Assembly (NCBI RefSeq): GCF_029873635.1 | Contig: NC_080423.1 | Coordinates: 97,088,397 to 97,152,396, forward strand | From: Malania oleifera | Lineage: Eukaryota > Streptophyta > Magnoliopsida > Santalales > Ximeniaceae | Length of the DNA stretch: 64,000 bases | Direction: 5' to 3' | Shown: positions 49,260 to 61,675 of the stretch, one piece after another | How the letters are laid out: each line of letters begins with the position of its first letter | Position numbering within the stretch: the stretch's first letter is position 1 | Position numbers and translations under genes: made by a program | Notes under the pieces: model-generated | Seen by the model: the letters and a program-made list of their open reading frames with translations, nothing else | What the model was told of the DNA's origin: nothing | Databases searched by the model: none

Positions 49260-51350
49260 TTTTTTTGTTTTTAAATTAGTGGTTGATATTTTGAGTAGGA
49301 TGGTGGATAGGGTTGTGGATAGAGTTTTAGGGGAAAGGGTTGGTGGTGGGTACGGAGGGGGTTAGGGTTTTGCACCTTCAATTTGCAATCTTCTTTTTAG
49401 AGGACCATAGACCCTTCTTTTTGAATATTTTGGGTCTTCTCCATGTTTACAAGAAGGCTTTTGGGCTTAAGATTAATATGGGGAAGAGCAATATCACGAT
49501 TATCAATATGCCTAGTGAGAGTGATAGGGAGTTGTCTTTGGAGGTGGGTTTTAGTTTTTTGGAGTGTTTGCTGTCCTATCTAAGGGGGGTTCCTTTGTGG
49601 GGTAACCCTACATTTGTCAGTTTTTGGGATCCTGTTGTGGAAAGGGTTTCTAAGAGACTAGACGGTGCAAGGGCGCCATTTTTTCTCTTGGTGGTAGAAT
49701 TACTCTCATCCAAGATTGTCTTTCTAGTATCCTCTTATACTTTCTTTATATTTTTAAGATTTTGGTGGGGGTTGCTACCAAGATTAAGAAGATAATTAAT
49801 AAGGAATTTCCTATGGTCAAGGGTAAGGGGTTTTAGGGATATATATATAAAGAAGAGATTTCATTGATAAGAGGAAAATTTACAAAACGGAGAAAAAGAT
49901 TTCTGCCCTCAAAGTTCTGGAAAAAAACTGAAAAAATAAACTAATAAAATAAAAAAATGGGAAAAAAACATAAAATTCATAGCAAAGGCTTCCTCCAGTT
50001 TCGCTGAATATCAAAAAAACAAACTCCCTTAAAGCAAATGAACCCTACACACCAAAAAGGAGTCAGGTAATGAATCGTAGCCAACTACTAACTCAATTTT
50101 CTATTGAAAAGATGTGTGCATTAATTACACTCCAACCATAATCTGTGTAGCACTGTAGAAATACCACACTTACATAGTGTCATCCTCTCCTTCCTTCTAC
50201 CAAACCCCTCAAAAGGAAACTCACAAAAATTTCTCCACCTACGTTGGATTTAGGAATCATTTGGTAAGCTAGGAAGTGGTGGGCAAGTCTAAACAAGAGT
50301 GTGATTTGGGTCTTGGAAACTTGTTGTCTAGAAACACAGCTATTCTGGCTAAATTGCTTAGGCAGTTTCTGCTAGAGAATTCTTCTTTGTCGCATAAAGT
50401 TGTAAAAAGTATGTATGGATTAGACAAGAATTGGTAGGATACTAATTTTGAGATTTAGATGTTATTCAGAAAGTCCGTGGATAGCTATCTCCTATATTTT
50501 CCCCCTTTTCATTCCCCATTTTAAATACCAAGTGGAAAGGGGTAGTAATATCCACTTTTAGAAAGATCCTTAGTTGGGGAATGTAGTTTTGTCCTCCTCT
50601 TTTCCTCGCCTCTTTCACTTGGGCTTAGGGCAAGATGGTTATTTCCCCTTTTGTTGTTGATCGAGGTGGTTCTTTAGCTTCTCGGGATTTTAATTTTCAT
50701 AGGTCGTTGAATGAAAGGGAGTTGGTAGAGCTATCCTCTCTTGCTAGTCTTGTTGAATAATTGACCATTTTCTTCGAAGAAGGATAGTCAGTATTGGTCT
50801 TTGTCGGGGGTTTATTCTTGCAAAACTTCTTGTGATTTTTTGACTAGATAAAATTCCTCTTTTCCTCTCTATAAATCCATTTGGAAGGCCAAAATCCCCT
50901 CTAAATTAAGGCTTTTATTTGGTCAATTGTGCTTAATTGACAGAATAATTACGAATAACTTGCTCTAGGTTAGGAGGCCTTTGAATGCTCTCTCTTTAGA
51001 TGTTTGTGTACTTTGGTTTAATTGTTCAGAATCTACATTGCACCTTTTTGTACATTGTGATTATACTTGGAGGGTATGGAATAAGTTATTTGGTTTTTTG
51101 GGCGAATGTTGGTTGGGTGTGCTCTAAGGTGGTGAAGGACTTTTTGGCAGTTCCTTCTGTTGGCTTTGACAGGAAAAAGTTTAAGACTGTGAGTTTGCGC
51201 TTGTATTATTTGTTCTTTTCAAATTTTGGGCTTTTTTCTATGTTTTTTGGTCTGGGATTTTCCAGATTTTGGTAAGGAGATGTCTAATTATGTTTGTTGT
51301 GTATTCTTAATCTATTAATGTTATTCTTTGTTTTCTATTAAAAAAAAAAA
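49260..51350 (+). pseudogene. L1-type LINE relic, unit B copy
   Basis: Same relic as at 11750-13292. The frame 49340-49795 holds the reverse transcriptase end (VYKKAFGLKINMGKS, then SFWDPVVERVSKRLDG). The minus-strand LINE end is nested at about 49835-50240. This copy keeps 529 bp (50372-50900) absent from A; it includes KIPSKLRLF-like sequence typical of the L1 C-terminal part at about 50890-50915. A zf-RVT remnant lies at about 50990-51120 and an A-run at about 51339-51350. Broken by many frame changes. Confidence 0.75.
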
Positions 51351-51873
51351 GTGAGAGAGATAAGAAGAAGAAAGGAAACTCTTAAATCTTTACCTTTCCA
51401 AAATAATTGGAACTTCATAATGTTATAACCAACGATTTGTGTAGCAAAAAAAAAAAAAAAAGGGTTTTGGCATGATTTACTGAATGTATTTAAAGTAGTA
51501 TTTGTATTTTTCACAAATTATGTTTGGTTTTTAATTTTATTTGTGAATTTCTTAATTTTTGATTTTAAAAAGTATATACATAACTTATTTACATATTCTT
51601 ATTTTAAAAAATGAAAATATAAAAAACTTATGCCTTAAAATCAGTTTTGCCTGGCCTCATAAAGGTTACAACACCTTACCGTATAAATTCACGTTTAAAA
51701 CCTTGATGCTTATCTTTTTTAATTTTTTTTCCCAAAAGAAAAGCTATTAATTAACAAGGGAGAAAAATTTACAATGGCTAGAGGAGAAGAGAATATCTTA
51801 AAGAAATTTTAAAAGAAAAAAAAAAAATTGCATTGGCTATTGTCTTTTAGCTTTTGTTTTGCTCATTTGAAAT
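51351..51873. other. Spacer shared with unit A
   Basis: Counterpart of 13293-13810; AT-rich, no gene seen. It ends at the hAT insertion. Confidence 0.6.
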
Positions 51874-51881
51874 ACCTCTTT
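51874..51881. repeat. Left target-site duplication of the hAT element
   Basis: ACCTCTTT, repeated at 52709-52716. Eight base pairs is the hAT standard. Confidence 0.9.
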
Positions 51882-52708
51882 CAAGGCCGGCTCTTCACAA
51901 TATGGGGCCCTAGGCGAATGATCTAATCAAGGACCCTTAATATATTTTTTTTCTTTCTTTGTTTTTCATATCTGGATTCATATTTTCTCGTTGACATAAT
52001 TAAATTTCAAAATTAACACTAACTATAAATTGACAAATTATGTAAACAAATAAAAACAAATTTAATAAATCTATAGAAATGATAGATTGAAAAAATATAA
52101 CCTGATTATTATTATTATTACAAATCGGTCGGCGAGCGAGGTTTTAGAGATATCAGATTCTTGTGGGATACAGCGCTCTATCCTCAAAACTTCCAAAATC
52201 TAAGAAAAAAAAAATTCAAAGTGAAAATAATAGAAAAATAATGCACAAACATTGAAATCAAAATTAGGGTTGATGAAAATTATAGAGAATTGGAGGCCCG
52301 AAAATGATGAACACAAGAACAGGAGCAAAAATCATAGAGAGACCGAGAGATGAGAGTGAGAGAGTGTGAGAGATGGAAAGATTTTTTTAGAGAGGCTAAG
52401 AAAAAGATATGAGAGTAATAGATAGTTAGAAACATAATAAAGTTGTTAGTTGGGAAGTCAATGAAACTTGAAAAAAAAAAAAGAATTAAATTACATTTAT
52501 TTTACTTTTTAAAATACAATTTCATTTATTTGTTAGTTGGGAAGTCAATGTATAGGAAGAGAGTATAATAAATAATGTTAACATTATTTAATTAAAAAAA
52601 ATTTATGGCCCCAAAAATATATTATTATATTAAAAAAATTTTAGGAGCCCCAAAATTTTTGGGACTCTTGGTGAACACCTCAGCCGCCTAATGGAAGAGC
52701 CAGCCCTG
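51882..52708. mobile_element. Non-autonomous hAT element (827 bp)
   Basis: Terminal inverted repeats CAAGGCCGGCTCTTC and, inverted, CAGGGCTGGCTCTTC match at 13 of 15 bases. The element is flanked by a perfect 8 bp duplication. Just inside, GGGGCCCTAGGCGAA on the left is typical of plant hAT ends. No transposase is encoded. The site is unoccupied by it in unit A. Confidence 0.9.
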
Positions 52709-52716
52709 ACCTCTTT

Positions 52717-53079
52717 GATGGCCTATTGGCTATTACTATGATAGTCTCATACTCTAGTCTCAGACTCTCAAGTCATGTATCAAATTCTGAAATGACATGC
52801 AATTTTTTCTTCCCTTTTGTCCTTTCTTTGCCAATGTTTCTCGCTTACTAAGTTTTTTGAACTGAAAATTGTTCTTTTTTTTAATTGAAAAACGTTTATC
52901 CTGTTAACCAATGAACCTTTGCCGTTGGGTGGAGGATGGGCATGACAGAGGAACGAATAAAGAATGTGAACAATAGTTTCCAAAACGAGGTGTAATAAAA
53001 TATTATCTCTTCATGACACTCACCACTTTCAAAACATGTGCCCGCCCCCACCTCATGCTTAATAATTTAAGTTACTCAT
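52717..53079 (+). other. Remnant upstream region of the unit B P450
   Basis: Matches 28636-28970 with at least 20 substitutions and a 13 bp insertion. The candidate TATA at A position 28850 is changed here (GAATAAAG). Homology to A stops at about 53079, where the next insert begins. Confidence 0.6.
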
Positions 53080-54493
53080 AGTTAGACCTGGCAAAATGGA
53101 TAAAAATCTGTTAATCCGAACCGTATCCGACCCATTTTAACTGACTCATAATCATCCATTTGTTAAATGAGTCAAATATGAGTTTTCATTTTCATATCCA
53201 CCTCCTTAGCGGGTCGGGTCGGGTTTATCCGACGGATATCCACCAACCCGTTTCCATTATTAAATATTAACCTAAACCCATAAAAGGCCACTGCCCCCTA
53301 AGCCATCTAGTCCAGCAGCTCCAACCCACTGTGGCACTGCCCAAAGCTCAAAGGCCCAAGTGCCCACATGGCCCGCACGCGTGCCCCTCTCGAGTCTCGG
53401 CCCCTCCCACAGCCACTCCTAGAGTCCCAGCCCCTAGGCTCCCATCCCCCAGGTCAGTCCTCGAGCCCTAGCTGCAGAGACTCAGAGAAGGAGAACTGGA
53501 GAAGTGGGGAACTAGTCGGCGGCCGCACGAAAGACAAGAGAGTGAGAGTGGAACAGTGGTGGAAGGCATAAAGAGTAGAGCTCGGAGGGACTACCAGACT
53601 ACCTTCTGAGTTCTGAAGCCCCCTCGGATAGAGGAGATGAAGAACAGTGGAACACCCGCCGGCCACTGGTTCTAATTCTGAATAGAGGTCTTGCTGGTTC
53701 AAAGGATCGAAGCTCCTACTGGTTCAAAGGATCGAAGAGACTCGCAAGTCGCGAAAGGTCAGAGACTCTGAGATTTTGCTAAGTGTTCTTCATTTTCTTA
53801 ATATTGCACATGTACAATTTTTCATTTTTTTCATTGTTTGAAATTTAAATTTGATGATTGCCTTTGGATGTTCCATATCCTTTCTGCGTAGTATTACTAG
53901 ATCTAACTGCAACAACTTTTAGTTCCTAGCTTATTGATCTTGATCTGGATTTGCAGTATTGAGTCATTACTTGTTTGGTTGTTTGTTTTATTGTTTTTAT
54001 CGATTATTTAGGCATATTTTTAGTTGAATTTATCACGATATTTCTGATAAGATGCCAAGCTACATTTGTGTGTAAGTGTGTGTGTGTGTGTGTGATTTTT
54101 TTTTTTTTTTTTTCTGTTTGCTCTTATGCATGTTCCGCTTGCTACTGCGACGGCAGATTTGAGCACTACAATATGTATGGTGTAAATTATTATTTTGGGC
54201 TATTGAGCTTCGAGCACCACAATTTGTCTCACTGGGTTCTCTTTTCAATTTATTTCCACATTCTAATCTATATTTGTAGATACTACACCCGTCTAAAGTT
54301 CAAATTTAAATTATTATTATAAAAAATAAATTATTAATAAAATTATATTTAAAAATGACAGATTATCCGTCCATCCGCCATGAATTATCCGACCCGAAAC
54401 CGCCTAATCCGTCACTTAAACGAGTCGAATATGAATTATGATTTTTTCACCCGATAATCCGCCGTATCTGTCATGGATAAACCGACCCGATCG
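53080..54493. mobile_element. hAT-like insert replacing the start of the unit B P450
   Basis: Starts TAGACCTGGCAAAATGGATA at 53083, a common form of plant hAT ends, and shows GGATAAA, ATCCGAC and GGGTCGGGT motifs near both ends in opposite orientation (for example 53095-53240 and 54360-54490), as in hAT subterminal repeats. The right terminal repeat is missing: sequence changes directly into P450 homology at 54494. The interior has a GC-rich part (53290-53720) unlike its surroundings and a TG run (about 54070-54092). About 105 bp of ancestral sequence, including the P450 start codon, is absent at this junction. No transposase is recognised. Confidence 0.6.
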
Positions 54494-56073
54494 GGTTCAT
54501 CATCATCGCTTCTCTTTGCGTCGCTGCTCTCTTTAAGCCCCTCTTCAATCTTCCCTCTCCCACCAGTCCTAAACCCAGCAAAATCAAAGGCAAGCTACCT
54601 CCAGGACCCTCCACTGTTCCCATCATTGGCAACTTCCCACGGCTCCGGAAATCCATTTCAGAAATCGAATCCATTCTTCGGAACCTGCACACCAAGTACG
54701 GACCCCTCATCTCCCTCCGCTTTGGCTCTCGCCTGACAATCTTTATTGCCAACCATTCCCTTGCCCATCAAGCCTTGATACAAAATGGTGTTGTCTTTGC
54801 TAATCGTCCCGCAGCTACTCCAGTTGGCCGAATCTTTAGCAGCAACCAACATAGCGTCAACTCCGCTGCCTACGGCCCTGTCTGGCGCCTTCTGCGCCGC
54901 AACCTCACCTCCGAAATACTCCACCACTCACGGGTGAAGTCCTACTCTCACGCTCGCAGGCGAGTCTTGTGTATCCTTGTCAACCTTCTCAAGACTAGCC
55001 AATCTCAAAAATTAGGAGAGCCAGTTCAGGTGATGGACCATTTCCAGTATGCCATGTTTTGCTTGCTTGTTTTCATGTGTTTTGGTGAGGAGCTGGAGGA
55101 GAAGAAGATAAGAGATATCGAAGATGTGCAGCGTCAAGTCCTACTATCCGCTGCACGATTCAATATACTCAATGTCTGGTCAAGATTGGGAAAGATTTTA
55201 TTTCGTAGTCGTTGGAAAGAGTTAATGCAGATGCGCAAGAGCCAGGGAGACGTATTGATTCCTCAAATAAGAGACGGAATGAAAGCCAAACTGGAGACCC
55301 AACGGAAGAATATGCAAGATGGAGAAGGTAAGAATGAGTCTGTCTTGTCTTATGTCGATACTTTTATTGATCTTAAGCTGCCGGACGAGAAGAGAAAGCT
55401 TAATGAAGAAGAGATGGTGAGTCTGTGCTCAGAGTTTTTGAATGCCGGCACCGACACTACCTCAACGGCGCTGCAGTGGATCATGGCCAACCTGGTGAAG
55501 TATCCACATATTCAAGAAAAGCTTTTTGCAGAGATTAATGGGGTTGCCGGAGAACTTGGAGGAGGAGGAGGACCCGAAGAGGTGAAAGAGGAGGATCTGC
55601 AGAAGATGCCATACCTGAAAGCTGTGATATTGGAAGGGCTGAGACGGCACCCTCCGGGCCACATGGTGCTGCCCCACGCTGTCACTGAAGATGTAACATT
55701 GGATGACTACGTTGTGCCAAAAAATGCTGTTGTGAATTTCATGGTAGCGGACATGGGGTGGGACCCAAAGGTGTGGGAAGATCCGATGGCTTTCAAGCCC
55801 GAGAGATTCCTATCGAACGGTGGAGATGGGGGGGAATTATTTGACCTAACAGGGAGCAGAGAGATTAAGATGATGCCATTTGGCGCGGGGAGGAGGATAT
55901 GTCCAGGGTCTGGTCTGGCCATGCTTCATTTGGAGTACTTTGTGGCTAATTTGGTGTGGCATTTTGAATGGAAGGCTGTGGATGGAGATGATGTTGATCT
56001 CTCTGAGAAGCAAGAGTTTACAGTAGTGATGAAGAATCCATTGCAGGCTCACTTGTCTCCAAGGCTGAAATAA
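54494..56073 (+). pseudogene. CYP89A second copy, missing its start codon
   Basis: From 54496 (FIIIASLCVAALF) to the stop at 56073 the frame is open and collinear with residues 5-528 of the intact copy. Oxygen-binding, ExxR, PERF and heme motifs are kept (heme Cys codon at 55900-55902). The ATG and codons 1-3 are gone, and the frame meets a TAA at 54478-54480 within the insert, so no Met precedes the anchor; the next in-frame Met lies well inside the protein (VMDHFQYAM). By eye there are 25 base changes and one added Gly codon; about 18 changes alter the protein (for example two Trp to Arg in the hinge region) and about 7 are silent, a ratio close to neutral. Likely a recent pseudogene. Expression from a new upstream exon in the insert cannot be excluded. 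Confidence 0.85.
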
Positions 56074-56418
56074 GGATCCAATTCATCAACATGTTGCTGT
56101 CCGTCTGTGTCTAGTACACTTCTTCTAATAGCTATTTTGTTAAAAAATAAAGGCTGTATCATTGTAAAGTTGGAAAACTACGGAAGCCTGCAATTATAAC
56201 TTAATATACTGTTTTCTGCAGGTCTGCTACCATAAGGAAATCTCTTTATTTTTAATTTCTAGTGCTTTTATCTGTCACCACCTTTTTAGTTTTCTTTTTT
56301 TACTTCTCTATTTCTTCTGTGGAATGATTTTACCATCTCACAATTCAAAAGGCATGGTTTTACTTCTCTAGTGTTTGGAATCATCATTTCTCACATACAT
56401 TTTATATGGAGGCTCTAA
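56074..56418 (+). other. 3' flank of the second CYP89A copy
   Basis: Nearly identical to 30652-30975 (about 5 differences by eye), including the AATAAA signal at about 56146. It ends at the target site of the young copia. Confidence 0.7.
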
Positions 56419-56423
56419 TGATG

Positions 56424-56947
56424 TGTTGAAATATGGCTCATTCTAGAAGCCTACAATTGCCATTGAAGTCTTCAATGGTTGGCTAATTTTTCAAAGGTAG
56501 GTGATTAGTGGTTGTAATAGTGGTTTTTCCTAACCTATATAAACCCATCACCTCCATTTGTATTCTCATCCCCAAAATTGTCTACTTCTCTCTTAGGCAC
56601 ATTCTCTCTTCTCTCTCTCATTTTGTAATATTTCTACAATAGAGAAATATTGATTGATAGTGTCCGAGGACGTAGGCACAATTAGCCGAACCTCGTTAAT
56701 TCTGGTGTTCTTCCGTTTATCTATTCAGTAGTTAACTTTTGTCGGGTATAGTTGTAGTAATATATTGTGTTAATTACATGTCTAAGGAAAATTCTGTCTA
56801 GGAAAGAAGGATTTAAGCGGTCCGTTGTGACCCCCCACTTCCCTGGGAATTTACCTGGTGTAATTTTACACAATTATTCACTCTCTATTTACCTGTACAA
56901 TTGTAACTGTGATAAAGTTAGGTGGAACAGTCTCAAGTTTCACAACA
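56424..56947 (+). repeat. 5' LTR of the Tork-like copia
   Basis: TGTTGAAATA...TTTCACAACA, 524 bp. A TATA box CTATATAAAC lies at about 56535-56544. Confidence 0.95.
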
Positions 56948-59900
56948 ATTGGTATCAGAGCCAAGGTTATTCTTAGTATGCTCTGTGGTTGCAGCTTAGT
57001 CTGATCTTCCACATCAGAAAAGTTTTCCTTGGGCTATTGGCATTCCGCATCGGCAGCTATTGAATAAAATCTATGGTAGAGATGGCAGATAGTGCAAAAG
57101 CATCCACATCAAACTCGTCTATTTTGGCAAGAACTACTGTGACAAATGCCAGATTTGCAGTGGAGATTTTTGACGGCACCGGTCATTTTGGTATGTGGCA
57201 AAGTGAGGTTCTAGATGCTCTCTTTCAACAAGGTCTAGACATTGCCATTGAAGAAGAGAAACCAGAAGATATTGAGAAGAAAGAATGGGGGACCATCAAT
57301 CGGTTAGCATGTGGTACAATTCGATCGTGTCTTTCAAGAGAGCAGAAGTATGCATTCTGTAAGGAAACTTCTGCAAACAAGTTGTGGAAGGCACTGGAGG
57401 AGAAGTTTTTGAAGAAAAGCTCTCAGAACAAACTCCATATGAAGAAGAGACTATTTCGCTTTACCTATGTCTCGGGTACCACTATGAATGATCATATCAC
57501 CAACTTTAATAGGTTGGTTACTGATCTAGTTAATCTGGATGAGACTTTTAAAGATGAAGACCTGGCTTTGATGTTGTTGGGATCCCTTCCTGAGGAGTTT
57601 GAGTTTCTTGAAACTACTCTGCTCCATGGAAAGGATAAAGTGTCTCTTGGCGAGGTTTGTGCTGCTTTGTACAGCTATGAATTGAGGAAGAAGGACAAGC
57701 TTGAAAGCACAAGTGGAGCCAACGAGGCTCTAGTAGTTCGAGGCCGTTCACAAAGCCAGAATAATAGAAAGAAGGAGAGATCCAAGTCAAGGTCCAGACC
57801 AAACAAAGATGAATGTGCCTTTTGTCGGGAAAAAGGGCACTGGAAGAAAGACTGTCCGAAGCTAAAGAATAAAGGCAAACCTGATAAAGGAAAGGCCATC
57901 TCCAATGTGGCTGAGTACGAAGATGGGAGCTCAGATCTTTCGCTTGCTGCTACGCCATCAACTAGTTCTTCGAGTATATGGCTACTAGATTCTGGGTGTA
58001 GCCATCATATGTGTCCCAATCGGGATTGGTTCTTTGATTTTAAAGAACTAGAAGGTGGAGTCGTCTACACAGCAAATGATGTCCCTCTTACCACACATGG
58101 GATTGGTTCAGTCCGCTTGAGGAATCAAGATGGATCAATCAAAATATTGACGGACGTTAGATATGTACCAAGTTTGATGAAGAATCTTATTTCTGTGGGA
58201 ACCCTAGAATCAAAGGGATTCAAAGTAACAGCAGAAAACGGAGTCATGAAGATCATCTCTGGTGCACTCGTGGTAATCAAGGGAATTCGGAAGAACAATA
58301 ACTTGTATCACTATCAAGGTCGTACAGTTATTGGGACAGCAGCAACAGTTTCTTCTGATGATAAAGCCATAGAAGCAACTAGGTTATGGCATATACGCTT
58401 GGGGCATGCAGGTGAAAAATCCTTGGGACTTCTTACAAATCAAGGATTATTAAAGGGAGCAAAGACCTGCAAGCTAGATTTCTGTGAACATTGCATCAAA
58501 GGGAAGCAAACAAGAGTGAAATTTGGTACTGCAATCCATAATACCAAGGGTATTTTGGATTATGTTCACTCTGATGTGTGGGGACCTTCCAAGACAACGT
58601 CACTGGGAGGAAAACACTACTATGTGACCTTTGTTGATGATTTTTCTCGAAGAGTATGGGTGTATACTATGAAAACTAAGGATGAAGTGTTAGGAGTCTT
58701 CCTCAAATGGAAAAATATGGTGGAAACTCAAACAAGCAGAAGGATCAAGTGCCTCCGTACAGATAATGGTGGAGAATATAGAAGTGATCCATTTCTTAAA
58801 GTCTGCGAAGATGAAGGTATTATACGACACTTCACAGTGAGAAGTACACCACAACAGAATGGAGTGGCAGAACGTATGAATCGAACATTGTTGGAGAAGG
58901 TTCGGTGTATGCTATCCAATGCTGGGTTGGGTAGAGAATTTTGGGCTGAGGCTGTAACATATGCCTGCCACCTCATCAACCGCCTACCATCTACTGCTAT
59001 TTGTGGTAAAACACCATTGGAGAAATGGTTTGGAAAGCCTGCTACAGATTATGATTCCTTACATGTATTTGGTTCCGCTGCCTACTATCATGTCAAGGAA
59101 TCAAAGCTGGATCCGAGAGCTAAGAAAGCAATCTTTATGGGAATCACCTCTGGAGTAAAGGGATATCGTCTTTGGTGTCCAGAAACAAAGAAAATAATCT
59201 TCAGCAGGGATGTTACCTTTAATGAATCTACTTTTTAAGAAAGGTGACAACAGAAAGTGTTGAGCAAAAGGATGGTGCTCCAAAACAGGTGGAGTTTGAT
59301 AGAAGAATTGTTTACCCAGAAAATGAAGACTCTCCTATGGTAGAAGAAGAGTCGCCTGTAGAAGAGGTTTCAACCCAAGAACCTCCACAGCAACATGAAT
59401 CTATTGCATTGAGTAAGCCAAAGAGAAAAATTAGAAAGCCTGCTCGCTTTGTTGACATGGTGGCTTACGCATCTCCAATTGCAAACGATGATACTCCTGT
59501 TACTTACAATGAAGCAATCCAAAGTTCGGAAGAAGAAAAGTGGAGGGAAGCCATGAATGAAGAAATGCAGTCCCTTCATAAGAATCGAACATGGAAGCTT
59601 GTTAGTCTTCCGAAGGGAAAGAAGGCAATTGGATGTAAATGGGTATATACAAAGAAAGATGGATTTCCTGACAAGAATAGTGTTCGCTACAAAGCAAGGT
59701 TGGTGGCTAAAGGCTATGCACAAACGGAGGGAATTGATTACAATGAGGTATTTTCTCCAGTAGTAAAACATTCCTCCATAAGAATCTTATTGGCTTTGGT
59801 AGCAAAATTGGATATGGAACTAGTTCAATTAGATGTAAAAACTGCATTTTTACATGGAGACTTGGAAGAGGAAATCTACATGACTCAGCCAGGAGGTTTC

Positions 59901-61151
59901 AAAGTTGCTGGAAAAGAAAATATGGTGTGCAAACTTGAAAAGTCGTTGTATGGATTAAAGCAATCCCCAAGGCAGTAGTACAAACGATTTGACAAGTTTA
60001 TGATGGGACAAAAGTACAGAAGAAGCAAATATGATCACTGTGTGTATTTTTGCAAGCTACAAGATAGATCTTTCATATATCTTCTTCTTTATGTTGATGA
60101 TATATTGATAGCCTCCAAAAGTCAGACAGAAATTGACAAACTGAAGGCTCAGTTGAATAGGGAGTTTAAGATGAAGGATCTAGGCGAAGCAAAGAAAATT
60201 CTCGGTATGGAGATAAGTAGAGATAAGAAATTGGGGAAGCTTTGTTTGACTCAAAAACAATATTTGAGGAAAGTACTGAAGCGTTTTGGTATGGATGAGA
60301 AGTCAAAACCTGTTAGTACTCCCCTTGCTTCTCATTTCAAGTTGAATGCATCTTTGTCTCCAAAAACTGAAGCAGAACGAGAATACATGTCAAAAGTACC
60401 GTATTCAAGTGCTGTTGGTAGCTTGATGTATGCCATGGTGTGTACAAGGCCCGATATTTCACAAGCCGTTGGAGTTGTGAGCAGGTATATGCATGATCCT
60501 GGAAAGGAACATTGGCAAGCTGTGAAATGGATTCTACGATACATTTTGTATACGGTAGATGTTGGACTAATATTTGAGCAGGATAAGCAAGGTGATCATA
60601 GTATTGTTGGATACTGTGATTACGACTACGCTGGTGATTTGGATAAGCGTCGGTCAACTACTGGATATGTTTTTACTCTTGCAAAAGCGCCAGTCAGTTG
60701 GAGGTCTACTTTACAGTCAACAGTTGCTTTGTCCACTACAGAGGCAGAGTATATGGTAGTCACAGAGGCTGTGAAGGAGGCAATTTGGCTTCAAGGATTG
60801 ATGAAAGATTTGGGAATTGAACAGAAGCACATCAAGGTGCATTGTGATAGCCAAAGTGCTATCCATCTAGCAAAGAACCAAGTCTACCATTCAAGAACCA
60901 AGCACATCGACGTTCGATATCACTTTGTTCGAGAAATTCTGGAAGAAGGTGGAGTAGTAATCCAGAAGATTCGAACCACTGAGAATCCTGCTGATATGAT
61001 GACAAAAGTGGTAACTGTGGTCAAGTTTCAACATTGCTTGAACTTGATCAACATTGTTGAAAATTGAAATGTTTGCGCTACAAGCGCGTTTGAAGACATT
61101 ATGGAATCTATGAGAGATGTTAAGAGATGGAATTTCGCCAAGGTGGAGATT

Positions 61152-61675
61152 TGTTGAAATATGGCTCATTCTAGAAGCCTACAATTGCCATTGAAGTCTT
61201 CAATGGTTGGCTAATTTTTCAAAGGTAGGTGATTAGTGGTTGTAATAGTGGTTTTTCCTAACCTATATAAACTCATCACCTCCATTTGTATTCTCATCCC
61301 CAAAATTGCCTACTTCTCTCTTAGGCACATTCTCTCTTCTCTCTCTCATTTTGTAATATTTCTACAATAGAGAAATATTGATTGATAGTGTCCGAGGATG
61401 TAGGCACAATTAGCCGAACCTCGTTAATTCTGGTGTTCTTCCGTTTATCTATTCAGTAGTTAACTTTTGTCGGGTATAGTTGTAGTAATATATTGTGTTA
61501 ATTACATGTCTAAGGAAAATTCTGTCTAGGAAAGAAGGATTTAAGCGGTCCGTTGTGACCCCCCACTTCCCTGGGAATTTACCTGGTGTAATTTTACACA
61601 ATTATTCACTCTCTATTTACCTGTACAATTGTAACTGTGATAAAGTTAGGTGGAATAGTCTCAAGTTTCACAACA
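61152..61675 (+). repeat. 3' LTR of the Tork-like copia
   Basis: Same length and ends as the 5' LTR with four substitutions, all transitions, and no indels seen. Confidence 0.95.

Larger units (their letters stand above)
56424..61675 (+). mobile_element. Ty1/copia element, Tork/TNT1-like, young and almost whole
   Basis: Two 524 bp LTRs differ at 4 positions (0.8%). TGATG flanks both ends (56419-56423, 61676-61680). The primer site TGGTATCAGAGCC follows the 5' LTR; a purine tract AAGGTGGAGAT precedes the 3' LTR. Parts in order: gag with CCHC knuckle CAFCREKGHWKKDC (about 57.07-57.87 kb), protease LLDSGCSHHM (about 57.99 kb), integrase (about 58.38-59.2 kb; FVDDFSRRVWVY, RTDNGGEY), reverse transcriptase (about 59.5-60.3 kb; LDVKTAFLHG, YVDDILIAS) and RNase H (about 60.6-60.95 kb; LSTTEAEYM). 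The coding frame has about two breaks. Lineage is inferred from these motifs. Age from LTR difference: about 0.3 million years at 1.3e-8 per site per year, more with slower rates of trees. Absent from unit A. Confidence 0.95.

Noticed and set aside
54775-54777. A TTG start for the second P450 copy
   Set aside because: It lies within the conserved coding frame (ALIQNG) and is not a normal plant start; homology extends upstream to 54496.
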